This document shows, piece after piece, positions 35,809-44,700 of a stretch of DNA of 64,000 bases. The stretch's first letter is position 1. Each line of letters begins with the position of its first letter. The stretch covers positions 248,001 to 312,000 of the forward strand of contig NZ_BMVY01000008.1 in assembly GCF_014650955.1 (NCBI RefSeq), in the 5' to 3' direction. The DNA is from Streptomyces tauricus (GTDB lineage: Bacteria > Actinomycetota > Actinomycetes > Streptomycetales > Streptomycetaceae). Under the pieces are notes generated by a model that ran no database searches, was not told the DNA's origin, and saw nothing but the letters and a program-made list of their open reading frames with translations. A program made the translations under genes and the position numbers.

Positions 35809-36639
35809 TCAGGCGACGCGGTACTGCTCGTCGCGGGCGTCCGTGATGAACATCCGGCCCGGCGCGTGGGTGATGGCGAACGGCGGGCGCGAGGCCATCA
35901 CCGCGGCCTGCGGCGTCACCCCGCAGGCCCAGAACACCGGGATGTCGTCCGGCTCGAAGTCCACCGGGTCGCCGAAGTCGGGGCGGCCCAGGTCCTCGAT
36001 GCCGAGGGCACCCGGGTCGCCGCAGTACACCGGGCTGCCGTGCACGGCGGGCAGCAGACTGGTCTCCCGGATCGCCACGGGCAGGTGTTCGGGCGGCACC
36101 GGACGCATCGACACCACCATGGGCCCGTGCAGCCGTCCGGCGGGCCTGCACTGGCGGCCCGTCACGTACATGGAGACGTTGCGTCCCTGCTCGATGTGGC
36201 GCATCGGGACGCCCGCGTCGGCCAGCGCCCACTCGAAGGTGAAACTGCACCCGATGAGGAACGACACGAGGTCGTCGCGCCAGTGGGCCAGCACGTCCGT
36301 GGGCTCCTCCACCAGCTCGCCGTGCTCCCACACCCGGTAGCGCGGCAGGTCGGTGCGCAGATCGGCGTCGTCGGCCAGGACGGTCGTCCAGGAACCGGCG
36401 TCGGTGACGTCCAGCACCGGGCAGGGCTTCGGGTTGCGCTGGCAGAACAGGAGCATGTCGTACGCCCAGTCGGCGGGTACCGAGATCAGGTTCGCCTGGG
36501 TGTGGCCCGCCGCGCAGCCCGCGGTGGGACCCGACACGCCCGCCCGGAAGCGGGAGCGTGCCTCTGCCGGGCTCCACGCGTGCGCGTGGTCGTCGAGAAG
36601 GTTGAGCGGGCGGTGCCGTGTGCTCTGGGGCCGGGTCAC
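35809..36639 (-). CDS. DUF1445 putative hydro-lyase / D-glutamate cyclase-like
   Basis: The protein has 276 residues from a GTG at 36639 (AAGGAG four bases upstream) that overlaps the transporter stop by four bases (GTGA). Family marks are GPTAGCAAGHTQANL near the N-terminus, DLVSFLIGCSFTFEWAL and the C-terminal IPVFWACGVTPQAAVM with FAITHAPGRMFITD. Mammalian DGLUCY of this family converts D-glutamate to 5-oxo-D-proline, so here it may generate the substrate of PxpABC or act on an imported analogue. That link is inference from context. Confidence 0.9.
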   Translation of the reverse strand: MTRPQSTRHRPLNLLDDHAHAWSPAEARSRFRAGVSGPTAGCAAGHTQANLISVPADWAYDMLLFCQRNPKPCPVLDVTDAGSWTTVLADDADLRTDLPRYRVWEHGELVEEPTDVLAHWRDDLVSFLIGCSFTFEWALADAGVPMRHIEQGRNVSMYVTGRQCRPAGRLHGPMVVSMRPVPPEHLPVAIRETSLLPAVHGSPVYCGDPGALGIEDLGRPDFGDPVDFEPDDIPVFWACGVTPQAAVMASRPPFAITHAPGRMFITDARDEQYRVA

Positions 36640-37958
36640 TGGAGCTCCTTCCCACGGGTCTCGGGCAGACCGATCAGGGCCAGTGCCGCGAGACCGTATC
36701 CGATCGCGCCGAAGACCAGCGCGCCCCCGACACCCCAACTGTCGGCCAGGAAGCCGACCAGGGTCGGGAAGACCGCGCCCACGGCACGGCCCGTGTTGTA
36801 CGTGAAGCCCTGTCCCGTACCGCGTACCGCCGTCGGATACAGCTCGCTCAGGAACGAGCCGAAGCCGCTGAAGATCGCCGACATGCAGAACCCGAGGGGG
36901 AAACCGAGCACGAGGACGAGGGTGTTGGCGCCGCTCGGGATGTTCGCGTAGGCCAGGATGCAGATCGCCGAGAGGATCGCGAAGAGCAGGATGTTGCGTT
37001 TGCGGCCCAGCTTGTCGGTGAGATAACCGCCGGTCAGATAGCCGATGAAGGCTCCGGAGATCAGGAACGCGAGATAGCCGCCGGTGCCGACGACGGACAG
37101 TCCGCGGTCCGTCTTCAGGTACGTCGGTACCCAGGTGGCCAGCGTGTAGTAGCCGCCCTGGACGCCCGTGGAGAGCAGGACCGCGAAGAGTGTCGTCTTC
37201 AGGAGGCCCGGCGCGGCGGCCGTGCCCGGCTTGAAGATCGCCGCGAAGGAGCCCTTCTCGGGGCTCTCCTTGCGGCGTTCGGCCGCCTCCGGGGCGTCCT
37301 TGACCTGACGGCGTACCCAGACGACCAGCAGCGCCGGCAGGGCGCCGGTCCAGAACATCACGCGCCAGGCGATGTCGTCGTCGAGGAACTGGAAGACCAG
37401 CGTGTAGACGATCACCGCGAGTCCCCAGCCGACGGCCCACGCGCTCTGGACCGCGCCGAGCGTACGGCCCCGGTGCCTGGGGCTCGCGTACTCGGCGACC
37501 AGGATCGCGCCGACAGCCCACTCACCGCCGAAACCGAGCCCCTGGAGCGCGCGGAAGACCAGCAGGGTCTCGTAGTTGGGCGCGAAACCGCAGGCCACGG
37601 TGAAGACCGCGTACGTGATGACGGTGATCATCAGCGCCTTGACGCGTCCGATCCGGTCCGCGAGGACACCCGCCGCCGCGCCGCCGACGGCGGACACGAC
37701 GAGTGTGACGGTCGTGAACAGCCCGGTCTGACCGCTGCTGAGACCGAAGTACGCGGCCAGCGCCACCATGCTCAGCGGCAGTGTGAAGTAGTCGTACGAA
37801 TCCAGGCCGTAGCCGCCGAACGCGCCGCCGAAGGCACGGCGGCCGCGCGGCCCGAGAGCCCGCAACCAGGCGAACGCGCCCTCGTCGGCGGTGGGTACAC
37901 CCGCTTCGGGGCGCGTCTCGGTGGGGGGCAGGGCCTGCGGTGGAGGGGTCGTGCTCAT
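36636..37958 (-). CDS. MFS transporter (aromatic acid/sialate-type sugar porter family)
   Basis: The protein has 440 residues from the ATG at 37958 (GAGG upstream). Twelve membrane helices can be traced; motif A is ADRIGRVKALMI and a second signature is GFGGEWAVGAILVAEY with PRHRGRTLG, typical of proton symporters for carboxylic acids. It is the first gene of the pxp operon and most likely imports 5-oxoproline or a related acid. Its promoter contains the GntR operator at 38081-38097. Confidence 0.9.
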   Translation of the reverse strand: MSTTPPPQALPPTETRPEAGVPTADEGAFAWLRALGPRGRRAFGGAFGGYGLDSYDYFTLPLSMVALAAYFGLSSGQTGLFTTVTLVVSAVGGAAAGVLADRIGRVKALMITVITYAVFTVACGFAPNYETLLVFRALQGLGFGGEWAVGAILVAEYASPRHRGRTLGAVQSAWAVGWGLAVIVYTLVFQFLDDDIAWRVMFWTGALPALLVVWVRRQVKDAPEAAERRKESPEKGSFAAIFKPGTAAAPGLLKTTLFAVLLSTGVQGGYYTLATWVPTYLKTDRGLSVVGTGGYLAFLISGAFIGYLTGGYLTDKLGRKRNILLFAILSAICILAYANIPSGANTLVLVLGFPLGFCMSAIFSGFGSFLSELYPTAVRGTGQGFTYNTGRAVGAVFPTLVGFLADSWGVGGALVFGAIGYGLAALALIGLPETRGKELQ

Positions 37959-38072
37959 GGGCACCTCGCAGATGAGGGACGGGAGGGTGCTGGGGACTGA
38001 GCCGTGCCGTGCGGAAGTCGTCGGCGCCGGGACGAGCGGGTGGTGCCCGGCGAAATCCGGTGCCTGCTTAGC

Positions 38073-38102
38073 AAGGTAGAGGATCGTTGAACGATCCTTC
38101 AA
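38073..38102 (-). promoter_or_regulatory. Promoter of the pxp operon with embedded GntR operator
   Basis: On the minus strand TTGAAG (38097-38102) and TACCTT (38073-38078) are 18 bases apart. The spacer is filled by the perfect inverted repeat GGATCGTTGAACGATCC (38081-38097, 8-bp arms, one-base centre). A bound FadR-type GntR dimer would block the promoter. Confidence 0.65.
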
Positions 38103-38145
38103 TACCCATGTTGTTTCGTTCTTGTATCTGCGATTGAATTCGAGC

Positions 38146-38838
38146 GTGGCCGAACTGAACGGACTGGCGGACGACCGCGCGCTGCTGGGCCGCACCAGCA
38201 CCGCCGAACGGGTCTCGGACATCCTGCGGAGCCGGATCGCCGACGGGTACTTCCCGCCCGGCAAGCGCCTGTCCGAGGACAGCATCGGCGGCGCGCTCGG
38301 CGTCTCCCGCAACACCCTGCGCGAGGCGTTCCGGCTGCTCACGCACGAACGGCTGCTGGTCCACCAGCTCAACCGCGGTGTCTTCGTACGGGTGCTGACC
38401 GTCGAGGACGTCGAGGACATCTACCGCACCCGCGGCCTGGTCGAATGCGCGGTCGTCCGCGGCCTCGGCAAGCCGCCGTACGCGCTGGACGGCCTCGCCG
38501 AGTCGGTCGCGGAGGGGCGGCGGGCGGCCCACGAGGGCGACTGGAAGGGCGTGGGCACGGCCAACATCCACTTCCACCAGGAGCTGGTGGCACTCGCCGG
38601 CAGTGCCCGCACCGACGAGCTGATGCGCAGCGTCTTCGCCGAACTCCGTCTCGCCTTCCACCTGGTGGACGACCCGAAGCGCCTCCACGAGCCCTACCTG
38701 GCCCGCAACGGCCAGATCCTGGAGGCCCTGCAGACCGGCGACCACGAACAGGCGGAAAGCCTCCTGGCGGTGTACTTGGACGACTCCCGCAAAAGGGTCA
38801 CGGAGGTATACAGCCGCAGAGTGGCAGAACCCCTATAG
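38146..38838 (+). CDS. GntR-family regulator (FadR/FCD subfamily)
   Basis: The protein has 230 residues from a GTG at 38146; a TTG at 38122 is an alternative. The winged helix includes LRSRIADGYFPPGKRLSED and ALGVSRNTLREAFRLLTHE. The C-terminal FCD domain has IYRTRGLVECAVVRG, NIHFHQELVALAGSARTDE and the metal/ligand His/Asp pattern. It is divergent from the MFS-DUF1445-pxpABC operon and separated by a perfect operator-like palindrome, so it is the likely repressor of that operon, with a 5-oxoproline-related ligand as inferred inducer. Confidence 0.92.
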   Translation: MAELNGLADDRALLGRTSTAERVSDILRSRIADGYFPPGKRLSEDSIGGALGVSRNTLREAFRLLTHERLLVHQLNRGVFVRVLTVEDVEDIYRTRGLVECAVVRGLGKPPYALDGLAESVAEGRRAAHEGDWKGVGTANIHFHQELVALAGSARTDELMRSVFAELRLAFHLVDDPKRLHEPYLARNGQILEALQTGDHEQAESLLAVYLDDSRKRVTEVYSRRVAEPL

Positions 38839-38853
38839 GGGCGGGACCACCAA

Positions 38854-38982
38854 GGGGCGAGGGGAACGGCGCAGTCTTTCGTCCTTCAGGGGGGCGGGGA
38901 ACGGCGCGGTCTTTCGCCTTCCAGGGGCGCGGGGAACGGCGCAATCCTTCGCTTTCAAGGTGCGCGGGGAACCGCGCGACCA
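38854..38982. repeat. Four tandem copies of the 35-bp intergenic repeat
   Basis: Direct-orientation cores begin at about 38854, 38890, 38925 and 38960 (35-36 base spacing) with linkers such as AGTCTTTCGTCCTTCAG. The last copy has GGGGAACCGCGC. They lie between the GntR gene and the SMC-associated operon. Confidence 0.85.
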
Positions 38983-39043
38983 CCCCACCGCACCCAGCGG
39001 AGCGTTTCGGTAGATGTCAGACCCAGGACCTAGTCTGTGCACC

Positions 39044-40570
39044 GTGACTTCGCCTGCATCGACGGACAGCGCTCCGCCCCAGCTCAGCGCGGGGCCGCGC
39101 CCCGCCCTGGGCCCGGCCGCCGACGAGGGCCTGGCGCGGCGGCTGCGCGCGCTCGCCTGCACCGCGCCCCTGCACGACCTCGACGTGCGCAAGGCGAACC
39201 TCGCGGGTGAGTACTCGGTGTACGGCATGGCGGAGGTCGCCCTCGCCTCCATCGACCTGATCACCCTGAACATGGACTTCGACACGGGCGCCGACCACGA
39301 CCAGATAGTGGCCAGGCTCATCCCCCGCATCGCCGCCCAGGCCCCGCGCCGGCCGGTCGCCGAGCACGAGCGGGTGGCCCGCTGGGTCCTGGAGAACCTG
39401 ATCAACGTCGGCAGCGTCGACCGCGGCTTCCGCGCCGTGTACGGCACTTTCGCGCCCGACGGCTCGTACGTGCGCCGCGACTACGACTTCAAGCTGATCG
39501 AGGAGGTCGCGGGTTACGGAGGAAGCGTGTACCTCCGTACGACGGACGAAGCGGTCAACGTCCTCGTGGGCGCCCTCGACACCGACGTCACCAGCGCGCA
39601 GATCGCCGCCGAGGTCAAGCTGGAGGTGCTGATCAGCCGGGGCCGCCTCGCGGACGCCCAGCTCGCCGCCGAGCAGGCCCGCTACCGGACCGTGCAGTAC
39701 TCGGAGACGCTCCGCAGGGCCCTGGACGCGACCCGGCGCAACGTCCGGGCGGTGGACTGGCTGCAGGCCGTGCCCGACATGATCGCCGAGGCCCTCGACC
39801 ACGTGGCCGACCGCTACCGCCACGAGAACGCGATCCTCACCAACATCCGCAAGGCGCGTGACGAGTCGGAGGACCCCGAGCAGAAGCGCCGGGCCGCCGA
39901 GCTGGTCGACATCGTGAAGGACTGCATCCGGCGCCACACGCAGTTGCAGTCCCGGCTTCTGGAGGCCGGGCCGCTGTTCCGTGCGGAGCAGGACCGGCAG
40001 GCCTTCGCGACTCCGATGACGACCTCCGGGATAGACCTCTACGGCCATCTCGTGGCCCCCGTGCTGCCGCTGCCCCTGGAGCAGGCGCTGCGGGTGACCG
40101 ACGCGTTCTTCGCGCGCGGGACGGGGCTTCGCACCCCCGCGTCCGTCCGGGTCGGTGACCTGGTCGACCTGCTGCTGACACCGCCGGTGGAGCGGGAGCA
40201 TCTGGGGGCGGAGATGCCCGAGCCCGACCTGATCGCCACGCCGGACGACAGCCGGTTCAGCGAGGAGCAGCTCGCCGCCGCCATGGAACTGCTCGACCTG
40301 CCGGCCGACGCGCCGCGCCGGCTGTCCGGGCTGCTCGCCGACGCGCGGCGGCAGGATCCCGAACTGCCCTATCTCGTCGCCCTGCTGGCGGTGCACGCGG
40401 CCAGTCCGCCGGTCGGTACCGCGTACCGACAGGGCGAGGAGCGGCTGCTGTTCGCCGTGGACGACGGGGTCGAGCTGGACGACGAGGAGTTCGGCGGGGC
40501 GGATCTCATCGTGGGGATGGCTCTGCTGGATGTCGCGGGGATGACGGCCGGCCGGACGGAGGTCGCGTGA
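39044..40570 (+). CDS. Uncharacterised SMC-associated protein, possible MksF/JetA-like kleisin
   Basis: The protein has 508 residues from a GTG at 39044. TAGTCT at 39031-39036 lies seven bases upstream and there is no ribosome site, so a leaderless start is likely (ATG at 39014 is the alternative). The N-terminal third has a winged-helix-like block (ARWVLENLINVGSVDRGFRA). The middle is long helices (LADAQLAAEQARYRTVQYSE and following, to about residue 310), and the C-terminus is acidic. Size and helical plan fit the MukF/MksF/JetA kleisins of MukBEF-like complexes, and it precedes a small wHTH protein and a giant SMC-like ATPase. No reliable family match by eye; the kleisin call is inference. 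Confidence 0.7.
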   Translation: MTSPASTDSAPPQLSAGPRPALGPAADEGLARRLRALACTAPLHDLDVRKANLAGEYSVYGMAEVALASIDLITLNMDFDTGADHDQIVARLIPRIAAQAPRRPVAEHERVARWVLENLINVGSVDRGFRAVYGTFAPDGSYVRRDYDFKLIEEVAGYGGSVYLRTTDEAVNVLVGALDTDVTSAQIAAEVKLEVLISRGRLADAQLAAEQARYRTVQYSETLRRALDATRRNVRAVDWLQAVPDMIAEALDHVADRYRHENAILTNIRKARDESEDPEQKRRAAELVDIVKDCIRRHTQLQSRLLEAGPLFRAEQDRQAFATPMTTSGIDLYGHLVAPVLPLPLEQALRVTDAFFARGTGLRTPASVRVGDLVDLLLTPPVEREHLGAEMPEPDLIATPDDSRFSEEQLAAAMELLDLPADAPRRLSGLLADARRQDPELPYLVALLAVHAASPPVGTAYRQGEERLLFAVDDGVELDDEEFGGADLIVGMALLDVAGMTAGRTEVA

Positions 40571-40736
40571 GCGGTTGCCGGAGCGGAGTGGGGTACCGCG
40601 GGCGGGCTGTGACGTGCGGGCCGTCCGTGGCCGGTCGCGCAGTTCCCCGCATCCCTGAGGGCACCCCTGAGGGGGCGCCTGGCCTGGGCCCCGATACGCA
40701 CAGGGGTCGCGTTTCTCGTAGCAAGGAGTGTCAGTC

Positions 40737-41615
40737 GTGAGTGAGCAGGTCGAGTGGAGTGAGCCGGAGGCGGTCGCCGCGGCGGTGAGTGCCCCCGTCA
40801 CCCCTGCCGACACCGCGGACGCGGCACGGCTCGTGGCTTTCGGGCTGCAGCCCAAGACACAGCCCGCGCGGGATCAGGAGTACGCGGAACTGCTGCGGCG
40901 GTACCGCGAGGATCCCCCCTTCGCGCGGCTCGCCGACGCCGTGGCCACCGGGCTCGGGCTCGTCGTCCTCGAGGTGTCCCCGCGGGCCGGTATGGCGGTG
41001 ACCGCCGCCGAGGACTCGGTGTTCGCCGTGCGCATGGGTGACTACGCGCGCCGGGCGTCCGCCGACTCGGGCGACCGGTTCCTGCACGGCCTCGCCCACC
41101 TCGCCGTCGCCGCCCTGGCCTTCCCGAGGCCCGAGGACCTGGCGGACGACGGCTACATCGGGCGCGTCTCGGTCAACGGCGTCGACGCGTTCGTACGGCA
41201 GGCCTGCCGGCGTCTGGAGGAGCGGGCCGAGGAGCAGGGGGAGAACACCGACCCGGCCACGGACGCGCCGGGGCTCGAGGCCGCCTGGCGTATCTGGGCG
41301 CGGCGCAGCTCCGCCGGAGCCACCAAGGACGCGCGAAGACTGGCCGGTTCCACCACCGGCATCGTCGGCAAGGCCGCCGCGTTCCTCACCGACTCCGGGT
41401 TTCTGCAGCGCACCGGGGACGACGCCGGGGGGACGTACCGCACGACCGCCCGCTATCAGCTCCAGGTGCGAGACATGGCGGGCAGCGCCGCCCTGGCCGA
41501 GCTGCTGGAGCTGGGGGTCGTGCCGGTGACCGACGGCACCGCGAGCCTGATGCCGGCCGACGACACCGACGACCTGGAGCTGGCCGCGGACGCCGGACTG
41601 CCCTTCCACTCGTAG
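40737..41615 (+). CDS. Uncharacterised SMC-associated protein, possible MksE/JetB-like
   Basis: The protein has 292 residues from a GTG at 40737, with AAGGAG eight bases upstream; the GTG at 40728 overlaps that site. The N-terminal half contains RYREDPPFARLADAVATGLG and FLHGLAHLAVAALAF. The C-terminal part has a winged-helix look (TTGIVGKAAAFLTDSGFLQR, then TYRTTARYQLQVRDMAG), as in MukE/MksE/JetB. The tail is acidic. It lies between the helical protein gene (166-base gap holding one repeat core) and the SMC-like gene (178-base gap). Confidence 0.7.
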   Translation: MSEQVEWSEPEAVAAAVSAPVTPADTADAARLVAFGLQPKTQPARDQEYAELLRRYREDPPFARLADAVATGLGLVVLEVSPRAGMAVTAAEDSVFAVRMGDYARRASADSGDRFLHGLAHLAVAALAFPRPEDLADDGYIGRVSVNGVDAFVRQACRRLEERAEEQGENTDPATDAPGLEAAWRIWARRSSAGATKDARRLAGSTTGIVGKAAAFLTDSGFLQRTGDDAGGTYRTTARYQLQVRDMAGSAALAELLELGVVPVTDGTASLMPADDTDDLELAADAGLPFHS

Positions 41616-41793
41616 CCGACCGGACCCCGACCCGACCCCACCCGACCCGTCCAGGTCAGGCCCGTCCAGCCCAGGCCGGACCGGCCTGATCCGACCCCGT
41701 CCGACGACCCGACCACCGCCACCTTCGACTCCCCTCCGCCCCCTCCCGCCACTTCCCCCCCCACACCACTCACGACTACGAGAGTCCGCCGCC
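41616..41793 (+). promoter_or_regulatory. C-rich, G-poor gap inside the SMC-like operon
   Basis: The plus strand from about 41690 to 41780 is very rich in C and poor in G (CCCTCCGCCCCCTCCCGCC and similar), preceded by CCGACCC-type repeats. This composition suits Rho loading, so expression of the SMC-like gene may be attenuated. No gene or promoter consensus was seen. Confidence 0.3.
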
Positions 41794-44700
41794 ATGTACG
41801 AGCTGTCCCGGGTCCGCCTCTACTCCATCGGGCCGGCCGGTGCGCGCTACGCCGACACCGTGCTGGACCTGCGCGGAGTCGGCGCTCTCGTGCCCGACCC
41901 CGCGCCCACGCAGGCGGAGTTCTTCGAGGAGGAGCCCGTCGGGCCGCCGCGCCGCCCCGCACCCGCCGGTGTGCTCTTCCTGGAGAACGGCGGCGGCAAG
42001 TCCGTACTGCTCAAGCTGATCTTCTCGGTGATGCTGCCCGGCCACCGCAACACCCTGGGCGGCGCCAGCTCCGGAGTGCTGCGCAAGTTCCTGCTCGCGG
42101 ACGACTGCGGGCATGTGGCCCTGGAGTGGCAGCACACGCTCACCGGCGAGTGCGTCGTGGTCGGCAAGGTCAGCGAGTGGCGCGGGCGGCAGGTCTCCAA
42201 CGACCCGCGGAAGTTCGCCGAGGCCTGGTACTCCTTCCGGCCGGGACCCGGGCTGAGCCTGGACAACCTGCCGGTCGCCGAGGCCACCGCCGTGCGGCCG
42301 CCCGTCGAGGGGGCCTCGGGCGCGCAGGGCCGGCGCCGCACCATGAAGGGCTTCCGGGACGCGCTCACCGAGGCGGGCAAGGCGTACCCGCACCTCGAAG
42401 TGCACTGGGAGGAGATCCACGACCGGTGGATCGAACACCTCGGTGACCTCGGCCTCGACCCCGAACTGTTCCGCTACCAGCGCGAGATGAACGCCGACGA
42501 GGGCGAGGCCGCCGGTCTCTTCGCCGTCAAGAAGGACTCCGACTTCACCGACCTGCTGCTGCGCGCGGTCACCGACACCCGGGACACCGACGGCCTCGCC
42601 GACCTGGTGGCCGGATTCGGCAACAAGCTGGGGCGACGGGCCGAGCTGATCGCCGAGCGCGAGTTCACCGCCGGCTCCGTGGACCTGCTCGGACGGATCG
42701 TCGACGCGGCCGGGGCGCGTTCCCACGCGCGCGACATCCACACGGCCGCCGAGCGGCGTACGCGCACGCTGGCCCGGCGGCTCTCCGCGCGCGCCGTGCT
42801 GGAACGGGGCCGTACCGGAGACCTGGCCCAGCAGGTCACCACCGCCGCCCACCGCGTCACCGAGGCGGAGGGTTCCCGGGAGCGCAGCGCGCTGATCGCG
42901 GCCGAACTGGCCTACCGGCACGCCTCCCTGGCGCTCGCCGCGGCCGAGAAGGGCGCGGCCGCGCAGAAGAAGGAACTCGCCGACGCGCGCACCCTGCACT
43001 CCGCGTGGCAGGCGGCGGAAGCCGTGCTGCGGCACCGCGCGGCGGCCGACCGCTCCACGCGCGTGGCAGCCGCGATCCGCGAGGCCGAGCGGGACGCCGC
43101 CCCCGCCCTCGCCGCCCGGGCCAAGGCCGCCGTCGACCTCGTACGCGCCCTGCACGCCGCCGCCGAAGGGGCCGAAGCGGTCGCCAACGAGGAGGAGGAG
43201 CGGTCCAGTTCGCTCCAGGAGGTCGGTGAGGCGGCCCACCGGGACGCGACGTCCGCCGCCACCGAGGCGCAGCGCGCCCGCAGTGAGGTCGGCCATCTGC
43301 GCCAGCGTCTCGGCGAGGTCGAGCAGGAGACCGCCGAGGCGGTGCGCGCAGGCTGGCTCGACGACACCGCCCCCGACGCCGACCCGGCCCGCGCCGCGCT
43401 CGCCGCCAGCGATGCCGAGAAGACGGCCGTCGCCGCCTGGGACACCGCGCGCGAGGCGTCCCGCCGCACCGCGGACCATGCCCGTGAGGCCGCGTCCGCC
43501 GAGTCCCGCGCCGAGCTGACGGCGGCCCGCGCGGCCGACGCGGCGACGGCGGCCGAGCACGCGTACGACGCGGAACGGCGGGTCGCCCAGGCCCTGGCGG
43601 AGGAGGAGCGGCTCGCCGAACTGCTCGGCCTGCCCGGGAGCCCCGGCGGCCAGGGAGGGACTGGAGGTCAGGGAGGCTCCGGCGGTTCGGGAAGCTCCCG
43701 GCGCCCGTCGCTGCCGGGACCCCGGCACTCGGCCGCCACGGAGGACCGCGCCGACGGCAGGGGCACTCCTGAAGAGGAAGCGTCACAAGGCTCCCGCTCC
43801 CGCGCTCTCCACGGCTCCGACGACTCCGCGGCCGACGGCCCCCTCACCCCCCAGGAGCTGGACCACTACGCCGACGAGCTGCGACAGCTCCTCGACGACA
43901 CCGTCACCTCCGCCGAACGCCAGCTCTTCGAGCTGCGGACCGCCGCGGCCGACGACTCCCGGATCCTCGGCGCGCTCGGCGACGGCGGCCTGCTGCCGCC
44001 CGGCCCCGACGTGCTCGCCACCGTGGAGTACCTCGGCGAGCACGGCATCCCCGCGCTGCCCGGCTGGCGCTATCTCGCGCAGGCCGTCGACCCCGTCGAC
44101 CACGCGCGTGTCCTGGCCGCCCGGCCCGAACTCGTCGACGGTGTGATCATCACCGACCCGGACACCCACGCCCGCGCCCGGGATGCCCTCACCGACGCCG
44201 CGCTGCTCCCGCGCTCCACGGTGGCGGTCGGCACGGCCGCCGCGCTGCTCGCCCCGACCCCGGCCCCCGGCGCGGGTGGGGACGACGTCTTCCTCGTACC
44301 GCCGAACCCGGCCATGCACGACGAGCACGCCGCCGACGAGGAGCGGCAGGCGCTGCGTACGCGCGCGGCCGAGCGGGACGACGAGATCCGCGAGTCGGCC
44401 GCCCGGCTCGCCAAGGACCGGGAGCTGGCCGCGCGGCTCGCCTCCTGGCGGACGGGCTGCCCGGCGGGACGGCTCACCGAACTGGCCACGGCGGCCGGTG
44501 ACGCGCGTACCTTCGCCGAGGAGGCCGAGGCCGAGCTGGCCGAGGCGCGTGCCGTGCGGACCGAGGCCGACGAGGCGGCGGCCGAGGCCGCCCTCGTGCG
44601 CGACGAGCGGCAGGAGGCCGCGCAGCGGGCCCGGCTCGCCGCCGACCCACTGGCCGGACTCGCCTTCCGGCTGCGCGAGCGCGCCGGCTGGCAGGTCAAG

